Shown one piece after another: positions 1-7,359 of a DNA stretch of 46,053 nucleotides. Under the pieces are notes generated by a model. The model did no database searches. It was not told the DNA's origin and saw only the letters and a program-made list of their open reading frames with translations. Within the stretch, counting starts at the first letter, position 1; every line of letters starts with the position of its first letter. The position numbers and the translations under genes are program-made. This stretch comes from Weizmannia acidilactici (GTDB taxonomy: Bacteria > Bacillota > Bacilli > Bacillales > Bacillaceae_C): positions 1 to 46,053 of the forward strand of contig NZ_BKZR01000030.1 in NCBI RefSeq assembly GCF_008974225.1. Direction: 5' to 3'.

Positions 1-159
1 GAGCCAACAAAATTTCCAATTCACTTGTTTTTAACCCTTGACATCACACCGTAGGACTTAAAAAACGTTTTCTTCTATTGTAAGACTTCTTTTCCTTTCT
101 TTCGAGTAGGAACGGAAAATTATCCGACAATCATTCCATATATTTTTTTTAAATACCCC
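1..159. other. Window edge, no gene seen
   Basis: AT-rich sequence upstream of the tRNA-Thr promoter. A TTGACA lies at about 38-43 without a convincing -10 at the right spacing. No supportable open reading frame is present; the one long frame through here crosses the tRNA gene and is a shadow. Confidence 0.4.
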
Positions 160-188
160 TTGCAATTCTAATTTTATTATAATATAAT
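160..188 (+). promoter_or_regulatory. SigA promoter of the tRNA unit
   Basis: TTGCAA (160-165), a 17-bp spacer and a perfect TATAAT (183-188). The predicted start lies near 195, about 17 nt before the mature tRNA-Thr 5' end. Confidence 0.75.
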
Positions 189-211
189 TTATATTGTCTT
201 GATGATCACAC

Positions 212-284
212 GCTGGTGTAGCACAGTTGGTAGTGCACTTCACTCGTAATGAAGGGGTCGTAGGTTCGAGTCCTATCACCAGCA
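212..284 (+). tRNA. tRNA-Thr (anticodon CGT)
   Basis: A 73-nt cloverleaf. The acceptor arms GCTGGTG (212-218) and CACCAGC (277-283) pair perfectly. The anticodon stem CTTCA/TGAAG encloses loop CTCGTAA, giving anticodon CGT, which reads ACG threonine codons. The T-arm contains GGTTCGAGTCC. The discriminator is A284. CCA is not directly encoded, since TCACCA follows. Confidence 0.95.
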
Positions 285-297
285 TCACCATCCTTTA

Positions 298-333
298 TAT
301 AAGGTTTCTCCTGTATAGGAGAACCTTATTTTT
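298..333 (+). terminator. Hairpin between the two tRNAs
   Basis: Inverted repeat ATAAGGT(t)TCTCCT...AGGAGAACCTTAT followed by TTTTT. It is a terminator or processing hairpin. It leaves little room for a separate promoter before tRNA-Ser, so partial read-through is probably needed. Confidence 0.6.
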
Positions 334-345
334 GACAAATATTAT

Positions 346-433
346 GGAGAAGTACCCAAGCGGCTGAAGGGGACGCACTCGAAATGCGTTAGGGCGGGTT
401 ACCGTCGCGTGGGTTCAAATCCCACCTTCTCCG
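346..433 (+). tRNA. tRNA-Ser (anticodon CGA)
   Basis: An 88-nt cloverleaf with the long variable arm typical of tRNA-Ser. Acceptor arms GGAGAAG (346-352) and CTTCTCC (426-432) pair perfectly, and the discriminator is G433. The anticodon stem ACGCA/TGCGT encloses loop CTCGAAA, giving anticodon CGA, which reads UCG. Confidence 0.95.
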
Positions 434-444
434 TTCATATTCTA

Positions 445-480
445 TAAAAAAATTCCGGGGGTTACCCCGGAATTTTTTTA
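445..480. terminator. Bidirectional terminator
   Basis: A-tract, AATTCCGGGG (451-460), short loop, CCCCGGAATT (about 464-473), then a T-tract. It can end both the tRNA transcript and the convergent minus-strand phosphatase gene. Confidence 0.85.
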
Positions 481-483
481 TGC

Positions 484-1269
484 TCAAGAACCGCATGCCA
501 GATCATTGTCCCAATCGCCGTAAACGGGATTGGGAAACACGATGAATTTATTGCCGAATTCGCTGCGGAAACGGACCGCTTCCTGGTTGCGCGCCTTGTT
601 TCCTTTTCCGTCAAATGCTTTTGCAAAATCCCCCAAATTATCGCCAAACAAGGCGATCAGTTCATGGTTTTTTTCCACCGTTTGGCGGCGCGTTTCTTTG
701 CTGTCCGTTTCTTTTCTGAGCAGCACATGCGATGGAACTGCCTGCGGGATGCCTTCTTTCTTCAAATTTTTCAGCGTCGCGGCAAGATATTTTTCGCTCC
801 GGTTTGAAATGTAATAAATATCAATTCCTTTTTGGTCGGCGTATTTTAAAAACGACAGCGCACCGGGCAGCGGTTTTGCTTCCTCTTTTTTCACCCAATC
901 TCCCCAGCCGTCACCGAAAGAGATTCCTTTTTCCACCATATACGTTAAATACGGCCCGTTATCGAGCACCGTTTCATCCAAATCAAGCACAATCGCCCGC
1001 TTCTTTTTTACATGTGTGCGCAGGCTTTCATCTATGCGCTTTTTCCCTATATTGTACCCCTGGTAATAGAGTGCCTTCGCTTCACCCGAAGTGCGGTACC
1101 AGGCAAGGCCCCATTTCGACTGCTCGTCTTTCTGTTTTGCCGTGCAGCCGGAAACAACGGCCGTATTCGAGGCGGCAGCTTCCTTGTTTTGGTTTTCACT
1201 GGCGGCCGAGCATCCTGCACTGCCCAGCACCAACGCGCAGACAATGAATACTCCGGCAAACATTTTCAT
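484..1269 (-). CDS. 5'-nucleotidase/acid phosphatase lipoprotein, e(P4) family
   Basis: A 261-residue HAD-superfamily class C acid phosphatase anchored on the outer face of the membrane, expected to hydrolyse nucleotide 5'-monophosphates or other phosphomonoesters. A lipoprotein signal ends in SAGC with Cys20 as the lipidation site. Motif I is visible as IVLDLDETVLDN (Asp96, Asp98, Thr100). Motif II is in YYISNRSEK and motif III in ALFGDNLGDF. A longer frame runs upstream to 1368, but the ATG at 1269 is preferred because AAGGGACG precedes it and the signal peptide begins there. It converges on the tRNA unit through the shared terminator. Substrate specificity cannot be read from sequence. Confidence 0.9.
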   Translation of the reverse strand: MKMFAGVFIVCALVLGSAGCSAASENQNKEAAASNTAVVSGCTAKQKDEQSKWGLAWYRTSGEAKALYYQGYNIGKKRIDESLRTHVKKKRAIVLDLDETVLDNGPYLTYMVEKGISFGDGWGDWVKKEEAKPLPGALSFLKYADQKGIDIYYISNRSEKYLAATLKNLKKEGIPQAVPSHVLLRKETDSKETRRQTVEKNHELIALFGDNLGDFAKAFDGKGNKARNQEAVRFRSEFGNKFIVFPNPVYGDWDNDLACGS

Positions 1270-1380
1270 GTTCGTCCCTTCTTTCTGAAGCGCTTTTAAA
1301 CTTAGTATAATGAAAAATGCGGAAATGATACATACAAGCAAAAAGCAGAGGCCTGAAAACAACTTCAAGCCTCTGCCCTT

Positions 1381-1521
1381 TTATATCCCCTTCATCCGTT
1401 CCGGCAGGGTTTGGATCGATTCCACCACCGCATCCAGCTTGACCTCAATCCGATACAGCAGATAAACGGTGACCGCAATCGGAAACCCGACCTCACTGAT
1501 GAGCGTTATCATCTCCTGCAT
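1381..1521 (-). CDS. YvrJ family small membrane protein
   Basis: 46 residues, with a single hydrophobic segment near the N-terminus (EVGFPIAVTVYLLYRIE) followed by an amphipathic KLDAVVESIQTLPERM tail. This is the YvrJ signature known from Bacillaceae; the function is unknown. The start is fixed by GGAGGAG at 1531-1537, nine bases upstream of ATG 1521. The longer frame to 1596 only reads back to the preceding stop. It is the last gene of a small operon with the DUF2922 and DUF1659 genes. Confidence 0.8.
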   Translation of the reverse strand: MQEMITLISEVGFPIAVTVYLLYRIEVKLDAVVESIQTLPERMKGI

Positions 1522-1595
1522 CAACCCGCTCTCCTCCCGTGAAAACAAAGCGGCCCCCAATTTCGTGCCGAGGGAACAGGGGGCCGCCGTTTCCA

Positions 1596-1814
1596 TTATT
1601 GAAGTGTATAGTCGGTAATATTTTGTTCAATCAGGCGCGCAGCCTTCATGGTGGTCAACGGCATGCCGGCAGGACTGACAAGGACGCCCGACCCCAAGAT
1701 CTGCACCATGGCACTTTTTAATTTTGCCGTATCAACCGGTTCGGCCGGGCTGTCAACTGCCACGCGCACCGTTTTGCCGTCTTCGGATACAAATTGAAGT
1801 TCCAATGTTTTCAA
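1596..1814 (-). CDS. DUF2922 family protein
   Basis: 72 residues, cytoplasmic, with no signal or membrane segment. The pattern MKTLELQFVSEDGKTVRVAVDSP, a central LKSAMVQIL, and a C-terminal AARLIEQNITDYTL matches the DUF2922 family, which in Bacillaceae sits beside DUF1659 and YvrJ genes as here. No function has been established. It lies between DUF1659 (upstream) and YvrJ (downstream) on the same strand. Confidence 0.85.
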   Translation of the reverse strand: MKTLELQFVSEDGKTVRVAVDSPAEPVDTAKLKSAMVQILGSGVLVSPAGMPLTTMKAARLIEQNITDYTLQ

Positions 1815-1835
1815 TTCACTATTCCCCCTTTAGAA

Positions 1836-2054
1836 TTAGCTTAAAATATCGTTGTTGTCAATGCGCTCGACCGTAACCAAAGGCTTTTGCTGCAGGGACG
1901 CGTAGGCCTGCGCGAATTGTTGGATGCTGTCCGGCGTTGCCGTCAGCGCCACATTTGTAAATGTCTTCGTTTTCGTCACCGGTTTCCCCTTTTCATCCAC
2001 TCCATCGTCAAAAATCAATGAAATGCGGGAACGTCTTAAATATGCTTGCGCCAT
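1836..2054 (-). CDS. DUF1659 family protein
   Basis: 72 residues, with RISLIFDDGVDEKGKPV and a T/F-rich middle (KTKTFTNVA) as in DUF1659. Function unknown. ATG 2054 is chosen over the frame start at 2075 because GGGGGTGA sits just upstream of it. First gene of the DUF1659-DUF2922-YvrJ operon. DUF1659 and DUF2922 proteins resemble each other in size and strand pattern and may be related folds (inference). Confidence 0.85.
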   Translation of the reverse strand: MAQAYLRRSRISLIFDDGVDEKGKPVTKTKTFTNVALTATPDSIQQFAQAYASLQQKPLVTVERIDNNDILS

Positions 2055-2434
2055 TTCCCGCTCACCCCCTTTCACCCCTTATATAGTGACCAGCGGGGAA
2101 AAAGGGCACCTCCATGCGCAAAATTTTTGGAAAACTGATAAAAGAGGCTGAAACCATTTGGGAAATATATGAAAGCTACGCGTTCTTTATAAGGCTTTAA
2201 AGACATTTCATGGCCTGAATTTTATGCCTAACGGTTCTGAGAAGAGTTATCAGAACCATTTCGTACCTGAATTTTTAATCTAACGGTCATTAACAAACCA
2301 TACAGGCTGATATTTTCGTGAAAGGGAGTTACTGAAGACCGTTCCGTCCATAAATATAAATGGCTGCCCGGCTGCAAAAACGACCTGCCCCGCACATGAT
2401 ACGCGAAAACAGGCAGTGCCCGCTGTATAAAAAA
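2055..2434. other. Intergenic region with a hairpin and a diverged direct repeat
   Basis: Contains the promoter region of the DUF1659 operon (a TATATAAG stretch near 2080 on the minus strand). It also holds a perfect 8-bp inverted repeat GGTTCTGA/TCAGAACC (2233-2240, 2250-2257) and an imperfect direct repeat CCTGAATTTT..CTAACGGT at about 2214-2234 and 2266-2286. No gene was seen. Confidence 0.5.
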
Positions 2435-3970
2435 TTAATGGATCAAACCGAGCCGCATCGCCTTTACAGCCGCTTCCGTGCGATTTTTAGCATGCAGCCG
2501 TTTCATTAAGCTTGACACATAATCCCTCACCGTATATTCGCTCAAATGCAGAATTTCAGCCGCTTCCATTGTCGATGCCCCGTCTGCCAAAAGCTGGAGG
2601 ATATGGATCTCGCGGGCGGACAATTGGACAAGCTCCAATTGTTTTTCGTCCCACTGGTTCGCCTTTAAAAATTTGGTCAAAAGCTCCCCTGCGCTCTGGC
2701 CAAATTTCAAGAGCGCCGTGAATGTGCTGCTGTCCACCTGGAAAAACTTTCCCGGCCCCTGGTCCAAAATGGCGCCACCGATCAGCGTCCCTTCCGACGG
2801 CACACAGATCGGCGCCACGACGACGGATTCAAGCTGGAACTGCTTCACATATTGCATTGGGAATTCTTCCGATGCTTTCGGAATATAAAGCGGCTGGAAA
2901 TGCTGCACCATCTTCGGCTGCGGTTCCGCATTTGCCAAGGTTTTTGAAATGGACGGGAAATGGTGGATCGCTTCTTTTATATTTTGGATATCCGCATTAT
3001 TAAAATGGTAGCCGAAAAGGCCGAACCCTGCCCCGTCACTTGCCGAATAACGGAACAGGGCACAGCGCTCAAACGGCAGGTATTGTGCATAGCCGTAAGC
3101 GATATTTTGGATGGCTTCGTTTAAATCCTGCGACCGCATAATCCATTCGTTAAACAATATGACCGCATCTTTCCACTGGTCCCCCGCATAGATTTTCACA
3201 CTTATTTCTTCTTCCATCTGCAAAAGGTGCATTGCATACGTCAAAAAAGGGATGGTTGCCGAAACATCATGGTCGCTCATGCAAAAAATCAGTACTTCAT
3301 TTTTCCATGGGACAGGGAATACATCCCGTTTTTCATCCGGCTTCTTGCGCGGCGTCAGCTTCAATAAAGCTTCCGACAGCCAGAACCATGAGGGGTCCGC
3401 CCGTTCATACAGCTCACTCGTAATGATGCCATCATCCATTCCGATCACTTTTTTCAGGCGGTATCCCCCATCCACATGGCTGATCCTCGCAATCCACTCA
3501 ATCCGAAGCTGTTCGGACTGGACAAGCTGTTCGCAGAATGCCTCTATATGGAATGCTTCCTGTTTCGAGATGAGCAGCGCTTTTTCGCAAATTTTTGAAA
3601 ATAAATATTGGACGGAAGGATGCAGATGGAAAGAACGGGTCGTGCTTTCCTTGATCGCCTTATGCACGGAATTTTCAATCAGTGCCAAAATAAAAATCAG
3701 CATATGCGGCTCCGGCGGACGGTTAAATTCTTTCACCCATTGGGAACGGATATTGTAAATCAACGTTTCAACCGATTGCTGGTCGGAACGGAAAAAGGCG
3801 GTGAAGCAATTGAAAGCGAATTCAAAAGCATTCGCACTGCCTTTATGCGTCTCCTTTAAATATCGCAAAATTTCCTTGCATTCCGACGTAATTTGCTGCT
3901 GGTGCGAACGCAAAAGATCAACCCCGTGTTTCATGACCATTTTCATATGCGCATTTAACGACAGTGACAC
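2435..3970 (-). CDS. LuxR-type transcriptional regulator with GAF-like sensor domain
   Basis: 511 residues. The C-terminal ~65 residues form a LuxR/FixJ (GerE) helix-turn-helix: LSAREIHILQLLADGAS, then AAEILHLSEYTVRDYVSSLMKRL, ending KNRTEAAVKAM. Roughly residues 280-430 look like a GAF-type sensory domain (ERCALFRYSASDGAGFGLFG; VAPICVPSEGTLIGGAILD). The N-terminal ~200 residues are helical and unassigned. There is no receiver domain or membrane segment, so it is a soluble one-component regulator. The start is a GTG with GGGGGAG close upstream. It is divergent from the DUF6230 cluster, which makes that cluster its most likely target (inference). Confidence 0.8.
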   Translation of the reverse strand: MSLSLNAHMKMVMKHGVDLLRSHQQQITSECKEILRYLKETHKGSANAFEFAFNCFTAFFRSDQQSVETLIYNIRSQWVKEFNRPPEPHMLIFILALIENSVHKAIKESTTRSFHLHPSVQYLFSKICEKALLISKQEAFHIEAFCEQLVQSEQLRIEWIARISHVDGGYRLKKVIGMDDGIITSELYERADPSWFWLSEALLKLTPRKKPDEKRDVFPVPWKNEVLIFCMSDHDVSATIPFLTYAMHLLQMEEEISVKIYAGDQWKDAVILFNEWIMRSQDLNEAIQNIAYGYAQYLPFERCALFRYSASDGAGFGLFGYHFNNADIQNIKEAIHHFPSISKTLANAEPQPKMVQHFQPLYIPKASEEFPMQYVKQFQLESVVVAPICVPSEGTLIGGAILDQGPGKFFQVDSSTFTALLKFGQSAGELLTKFLKANQWDEKQLELVQLSAREIHILQLLADGASTMEAAEILHLSEYTVRDYVSSLMKRLHAKNRTEAAVKAMRLGLIH

Positions 3971-4060
3971 CTTTCTCCCCCTTCATCCATTTTTAACCCC
4001 TTTGCCAAGCTTTTTTCCTTCTATATTATCATATTAGCACGGCATCGGTGTTTTTTTAAG

Positions 4061-4070
4061 ACCGGCCGGT
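4061..4070. promoter_or_regulatory. Perfect 10-bp palindrome in the divergent control region
   Basis: ACCGGCCGGT, self-complementary, upstream of the luxR-type gene whose -10-like TATGATAATATA lies at about 4021-4035 on the minus strand. Possible regulator half-site pair. Confidence 0.35.
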
Positions 4071-4096
4071 ATTTTGCACACGATATTTGTAGGCCC

Positions 4097-4142
4097 GGGC
4101 ATAAAAAATTTCCTACAATCATAGGAATATATTTTTTAGCCC
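4097..4142. promoter_or_regulatory. 46-bp inverted repeat, possible operator
   Basis: Left arm GGGC-A-TAAAAAAT-TTCCTA (4097-4114) and right arm TAGGAA-TATATTTTTTA-GCCC (4122-4142) are nearly complementary around a 6-7 nt centre. It sits between two divergent genes rather than after a gene, so an operator or attenuator is more likely than a terminator. Confidence 0.5.
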
Positions 4143-4166
4143 GAAATGAATAAAATAAAGAAAAAA

Positions 4167-4180
4167 TGTAAGCGATACCA
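4167..4180 (+). promoter_or_regulatory. Candidate cre site upstream of the DUF6230 cluster
   Basis: TGTAAGCGATACCA matches the CcpA consensus TGWAANCGNTNWCA with one mismatch. An ATTATAG sequence follows immediately and may be the -10. Confidence 0.4.
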
Positions 4181-4186
4181 TTATAG

Positions 4187-4196
4187 AAAGGAGGGG
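4187..4196 (+). promoter_or_regulatory. Orphan Shine-Dalgarno-like sequence
   Basis: AAAGGAGGGG lies ~75 bp before the DUF6230 gene with no good start codon at normal spacing. Only TTG 4210 (8 codons, ending at a TAA) is possible. It may be a leader peptide or part of leader structure. Confidence 0.25.
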
Positions 4197-4268
4197 ATAT
4201 TCCGCGTTTTTGCTTCCGATCCGCACGGCTTTATAAATTGATTTTTTTTCACAAGGGGAGGATTGTAC

Positions 4269-4871
4269 ATGAACGAAGGGGCTTTAGTGATTCAAGGGAA
4301 AACGTCGAAAAAATGGTTCTTTTCATCGCTGCTTGCAGGGCTTTTATTTTTAGGAGGATTATTGGCGGTGCTCGGCATCAACGGGGTTGCTGTTGCGGCT
4401 TCAGTCGGGGGCATCGGCAAGTTTAACGTTTCATTTAAGGAAATGCAGGGGCAGGGCTTTAAATTATACGGAGACTTATACGGGGATCCTTCCAAAGGCG
4501 CAGATCACGTCAAACCTGTCTTTGTGAATGAAATTGATCAAGTGACCATTCAAGATCTTGTCATTGCAAAAAATGTTTCGATTCCGCTCCTCGGCGACTA
4601 TCAAGTAAAAATTACAGCAGGGGACGGGGACACACCTGTACATCTCAAAGGTTTGATCCAAAAAGCGGCATTGATTCAAGGAGACGCCGTCTTTACAAAT
4701 ATGAATATTTCCGAAAACTATGTAACTGCAGACGACCCTGAAGCCGTGAAAAAAGGCTTTACGCAGGGGTCAGATACATTAACGATCAGAAACGGCAGCT
4801 TGGATACGCATTATCTTTTCCAAAAAGTGGCGAATCTGCCGGATCTGAAAGTACAGCTTGTGAAAAAATAG
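4269..4871 (+). CDS. DUF6230 family membrane-anchored protein
   Basis: 200 residues. A basic N-terminus and one hydrophobic helix (FFSSLLAGLLFLGGLLAVLG, about residues 16-37) anchor an extracellular domain of alternating short beta strands: FNVSFKEMQGQGFKLYGDLYG, VTIQDLVIAKNV, VHLKGL, AVFTNMNI, ending NLPDLKVQLVKK. This resembles the DUF6230 family known from actinomycetes, where it pairs with DUF6114 as here. Function unknown. ATG 4269 is chosen over TTG 4263 because GGAGG ends seven bases before it. First gene of a three-gene cluster; the third gene shares its domain pattern. Confidence 0.75.
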   Translation: MNEGALVIQGKTSKKWFFSSLLAGLLFLGGLLAVLGINGVAVAASVGGIGKFNVSFKEMQGQGFKLYGDLYGDPSKGADHVKPVFVNEIDQVTIQDLVIAKNVSIPLLGDYQVKITAGDGDTPVHLKGLIQKAALIQGDAVFTNMNISENYVTADDPEAVKKGFTQGSDTLTIRNGSLDTHYLFQKVANLPDLKVQLVKK

Positions 4872-4895
4872 GCTTGTCTTCAAGGAGTGATCATA

Positions 4896-5318
4896 ATGGG
4901 CAAGTTCCATGTGTTCCGCACCAAATTTAAAAGCTGGAGAAGAAGCCGGCCGTTCTGGGGGGCAACGTTTACGTTGCTCTCCGGAATGATTATTTTATAT
5001 GTGCCGGTCCAGCTTCTCGAAGTGGCAGCCGCACCTGGGAGTATGGTTTCCATCGGCCTCATTTTCGGCGGTGTTATTTTCCTGATCGGCGGAATGGGAT
5101 ATTTTTTCCCAAAATTCAATATTGTGTTCGGCGTTTTGACGATTTTCCTATCCGTCCTTTCCATTATGGGCGCAATGGGCGGATTTTTAATCGGTACCCT
5201 GCTCGGCATTATCGGCGGGTCTTTATCTGTTTCATGGAGAGTGATCAAGCAGGAAGAACCGGCGGCTGAAATGGGTTCCATCCGGGAAATTGCCGCAGGG
5301 ACAGTAGAAGAAAAATAA
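4896..5318 (+). CDS. DUF6114 family integral membrane protein
   Basis: 140 residues. A basic cytoplasmic N-terminus (RTKFKSWRRSRPFWG) is followed by four closely packed hydrophobic segments: about 25-45, 50-70, 74-93 and 95-112. The short tail is polar. This matches the DUF6114 family, found next to DUF6230 in other genomes. It probably forms a membrane unit with its neighbours (inference). The start is ATG 4896 with AAGGAG at 4882-4887; the GTG at 4887 overlaps that SD. It lies 24 bp after the DUF6230 gene. Confidence 0.75.
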   Translation: MGKFHVFRTKFKSWRRSRPFWGATFTLLSGMIILYVPVQLLEVAAAPGSMVSIGLIFGGVIFLIGGMGYFFPKFNIVFGVLTIFLSVLSIMGAMGGFLIGTLLGIIGGSLSVSWRVIKQEEPAAEMGSIREIAAGTVEEK

Positions 5319-5345
5319 AGACTATTGACAGAAATGGTGATGCAA

Positions 5346-6218
5346 GTGAAGAAGACAAAATCTTTCCTGTTTATAGCCGCATTCATCGCATTCAATTTTT
5401 GCTTTTTTGTGAATCTAACGGTGGCTGAATCCCCAACAACAGATGGTTTCATTATGGAAGCGGACCACGTTGAAGGATTGATGCTCGCCCCTGCCATTGT
5501 CACAGACGATACAATGACAAAGCAAAACCAGGTAATGCTGCGTCTGCAATATTCGGATGCAACCATCTACGGGTTAAAAATTACGAAAGTGCTGCAAACA
5601 TCGGAGGGCCCGGTAACCGTCCACATGAATGCGGCCGGCCCTATTCATTTGAAAAATATGAAAGTGGACGTCACAAAAGCGGAATTCAGCGGAATTTACG
5701 CCCCCGACAAATTGGACGGGATCGGTATGAAAGATGTCCGCCTCGTTGCCCATCAACAGCTGGCGGGAATTGCAGATCTCCCAAATTTGGATGTAACGAT
5801 GGAAAATGGCGCTGCCAATATCGATACTTCAAGTTCAGATGAGGAAACATTGCGGAAAATCGCCGACCAGCTGACCGAGCTGCTGAAATCGGGTGGTGGA
5901 ACGGAACAAAAAGACGTCAAAACAAAGTCTGATGCTTCCGGAAATAAAGGGAGTGGCAAAACTCCGGATCAAAGCAAGGATAGCACCCCGGATACGGAAA
6001 AAGCCAAATCTGATCATTCAGCAAAACAAACGGAAAATCATTCTGAAGAAAAATCTTCATCCGAGGCTTCCCGCTCTTCCGCCCAATCCGGGCAAGACGG
6101 AGGCAATCTAGGTGCAAACGTTCAACAAAAAGAAGGCAGCAGCTCCGAAAATCAGGAGCGAACTGCCCTCTTTTGCTTTATTGAAACAAATTGGAGATTG
6201 CATCAAAGATTTTTTTGA
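5346..6218 (+). CDS. Secreted DUF6230-like protein with Ser/Lys-rich tail
   Basis: 290 residues from the GTG at 5346, preceded by GGTGAT. A signal peptide (MKKTKSFLFIAAFIAFNFCFFVNLTVAES) leads to a beta-rich domain whose order of motifs matches the first gene of the cluster: VMLRLQYSDATIYGLKITK, VTVHMN, IHLKNMKVD, then IADLPNLDVTM where that protein has VANLPDLKVQL. From about residue 180 the chain is low-complexity, rich in Ser, Lys, Glu and Gln, resembling a wall-spanning linker. No LPXTG motif is seen. The last ~25 residues are read through a bidirectional terminator and into the convergent gene by 41 bp, so the annotated C-terminus is doubtful; a lost stop or frameshift is possible. Upstream ATGs (5334, 5340) are alternatives. 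Confidence 0.65.
   Translation: MKKTKSFLFIAAFIAFNFCFFVNLTVAESPTTDGFIMEADHVEGLMLAPAIVTDDTMTKQNQVMLRLQYSDATIYGLKITKVLQTSEGPVTVHMNAAGPIHLKNMKVDVTKAEFSGIYAPDKLDGIGMKDVRLVAHQQLAGIADLPNLDVTMENGAANIDTSSSDEETLRKIADQLTELLKSGGGTEQKDVKTKSDASGNKGSGKTPDQSKDSTPDTEKAKSDHSAKQTENHSEEKSSSEASRSSAQSGQDGGNLGANVQQKEGSSSENQERTALFCFIETNWRLHQRFF
6127..6175. terminator. Bidirectional terminator inside the 3' end of the secreted-protein ORF
   Basis: AAAAGA..GGCAG (6128-6139) pairs with CTGCC..TCTTTT (6163-6174), and CTCC (6143-6146) pairs with GGAG (6155-6158). On the minus strand the stem is followed by TTCTTTTT, so it serves the DUF1002 gene well. On the plus strand it lies before the stop codon of the ORF at 5346. 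Confidence 0.7.
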
Positions 6219-7092
6219 AGAAATCCTGCACACTTTGCCAGAAACCTTTATCGCCTGCCGCTTCTTTGATTTTATTGCTTAGTTTGTCAGACAAACTGCC
6301 CAGTTCGCTTTTTACCGAATCAAAGTTGATATTCAGCTTACGCATTTGGTCAAATAAATCATACAAGAGCTGCCGGTCGGAGTCGGTCAGATTGATATTT
6401 AAATCTTTTAATTTATCGTCAACAATTTTTTCGATATCTTCTTTGGTCGCCGGATGCTGGGCCGCGATCTCCTGCTTAATTTCGGTCAAAAGCTGTGTAA
6501 CCTGGTCATTGCTTAACCCTTCTTTTTGCGCCAAATCGGTCGCCACATTCAATTCCTGGCTGGCAACTTTTGTCCGGTCCGAATCAAGCTTGTCGCCCGA
6601 ACTGCTGGAGTCGTCGTATGCTTTGTAAATGCCGACGAGTGCGGAGTGCCCGGTAACTTTTAAAGGGGAAGCCACTTCGATGTCCGCATTCTGGACACCG
6701 GCCGTCAGCAGCGCGTTTTTATACATATCCGCCGTTACTTCTGTAATATTGTCCGGCGTTACAATATGGACCTGGACGCCGCCGGAATCGGTTCTTGTAA
6801 TTTTCGCCGAAGAATACATATGCGAATTGCGGTTTCCGTCTGGGATGTAGTGGACGAGGTCATCGCCCGTCACAGTAATTTCTTCCACATTGCTTGCGTC
6901 GTCAACGCCAAGATCTTTTTCCACTTCCGCTTTTTGGGAGGCGGAAAGCGCCGAGCCGACTACGACAATCGGCTGCCCATACTTTTCATCGATTCCCGTA
7001 TCACTATTTCCGGAAGCCTTGGCAATGCCATTCATGCCAAACCCAAGCGCAACCGTGACTGTTAATCCCATTAAACCCAATCTTTTCAACAT
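6178..7092 (-). CDS. DUF1002 (YpuA-like) secreted protein
   Basis: 304 residues. A signal peptide (MLKRLGLMGLTVTVALGFGMNGIAKASG) is followed by the DUF1002 core: GQPIVVVGSALSASQKAEVEKDLGV, ITVTGDDLVHYIPD, SSAKITRT, NITEVTADMYKNALLTAGV and GHSALVGIYKAYD. The C-terminal ~110 residues are predicted helical and coiled-coil-like. B. subtilis YpuA belongs to this family; its role is unknown. AAAGGAG precedes the ATG. It converges on the DUF6230-type cluster and shares its terminator. It is probably exported to the wall or medium. Confidence 0.85.
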   Translation of the reverse strand: MLKRLGLMGLTVTVALGFGMNGIAKASGNSDTGIDEKYGQPIVVVGSALSASQKAEVEKDLGVDDASNVEEITVTGDDLVHYIPDGNRNSHMYSSAKITRTDSGGVQVHIVTPDNITEVTADMYKNALLTAGVQNADIEVASPLKVTGHSALVGIYKAYDDSSSSGDKLDSDRTKVASQELNVATDLAQKEGLSNDQVTQLLTEIKQEIAAQHPATKEDIEKIVDDKLKDLNINLTDSDRQLLYDLFDQMRKLNINFDSVKSELGSLSDKLSNKIKEAAGDKGFWQSVQDFFKKIFDAISNLFQ

Positions 7093-7175
7093 GTTACTTT
7101 CTCCTTTTCCTGTTTTGAAATGTTGCCGGCCGTGCCGTAAGCCATTTCAAGGATGCCTGTAAACATACATCCTAA

Positions 7176-7201
7176 ATTATAATGCAATCATTACCATTGC
7201 A
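7176..7201 (-). promoter_or_regulatory. Promoter of the DUF1002 gene with inverted repeat
   Basis: On the minus strand a perfect TATAAT (7176-7181) lies next to the inverted repeat TGCAAT-N7-ATTGCA (7183-7188, 7196-7201), which occupies the -35 to spacer region. The -35 itself is poor, which suggests regulator-controlled transcription. Confidence 0.5.
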
Positions 7202-7280
7202 CCATGAGTTTTCCCTAAAAATTTGATGAAAAACGGGCCCTTGTGCCTGAAAAAAGTTTTGAAAATCAAATACGATTTCT

Positions 7281-7294
7281 AGATAACGCTTTCA
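7281..7294. promoter_or_regulatory. cre site upstream of the rpiR-family gene
   Basis: AGATAACGCTTTCA; its complement TGAAAGCGTTATCT matches the CcpA consensus TGWAARCGYTWNCW at every position. It overlaps the expected -35 of a promoter whose -10 is TATACT (7308-7313), so CcpA repression is expected (inference). Confidence 0.75.
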
Positions 7295-7359
7295 AAATAT
7301 TGAATTTTATACTAAAATAAAGATAGCAGTTACGACACAAACAGGAAAGGTGTTTGCTC

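Noticed and set aside
58..291. 77-codon minus-strand frame
   Set aside because: It covers the tRNA-Thr gene and its promoter, has no RBS, and looks like a shadow of the tRNA.
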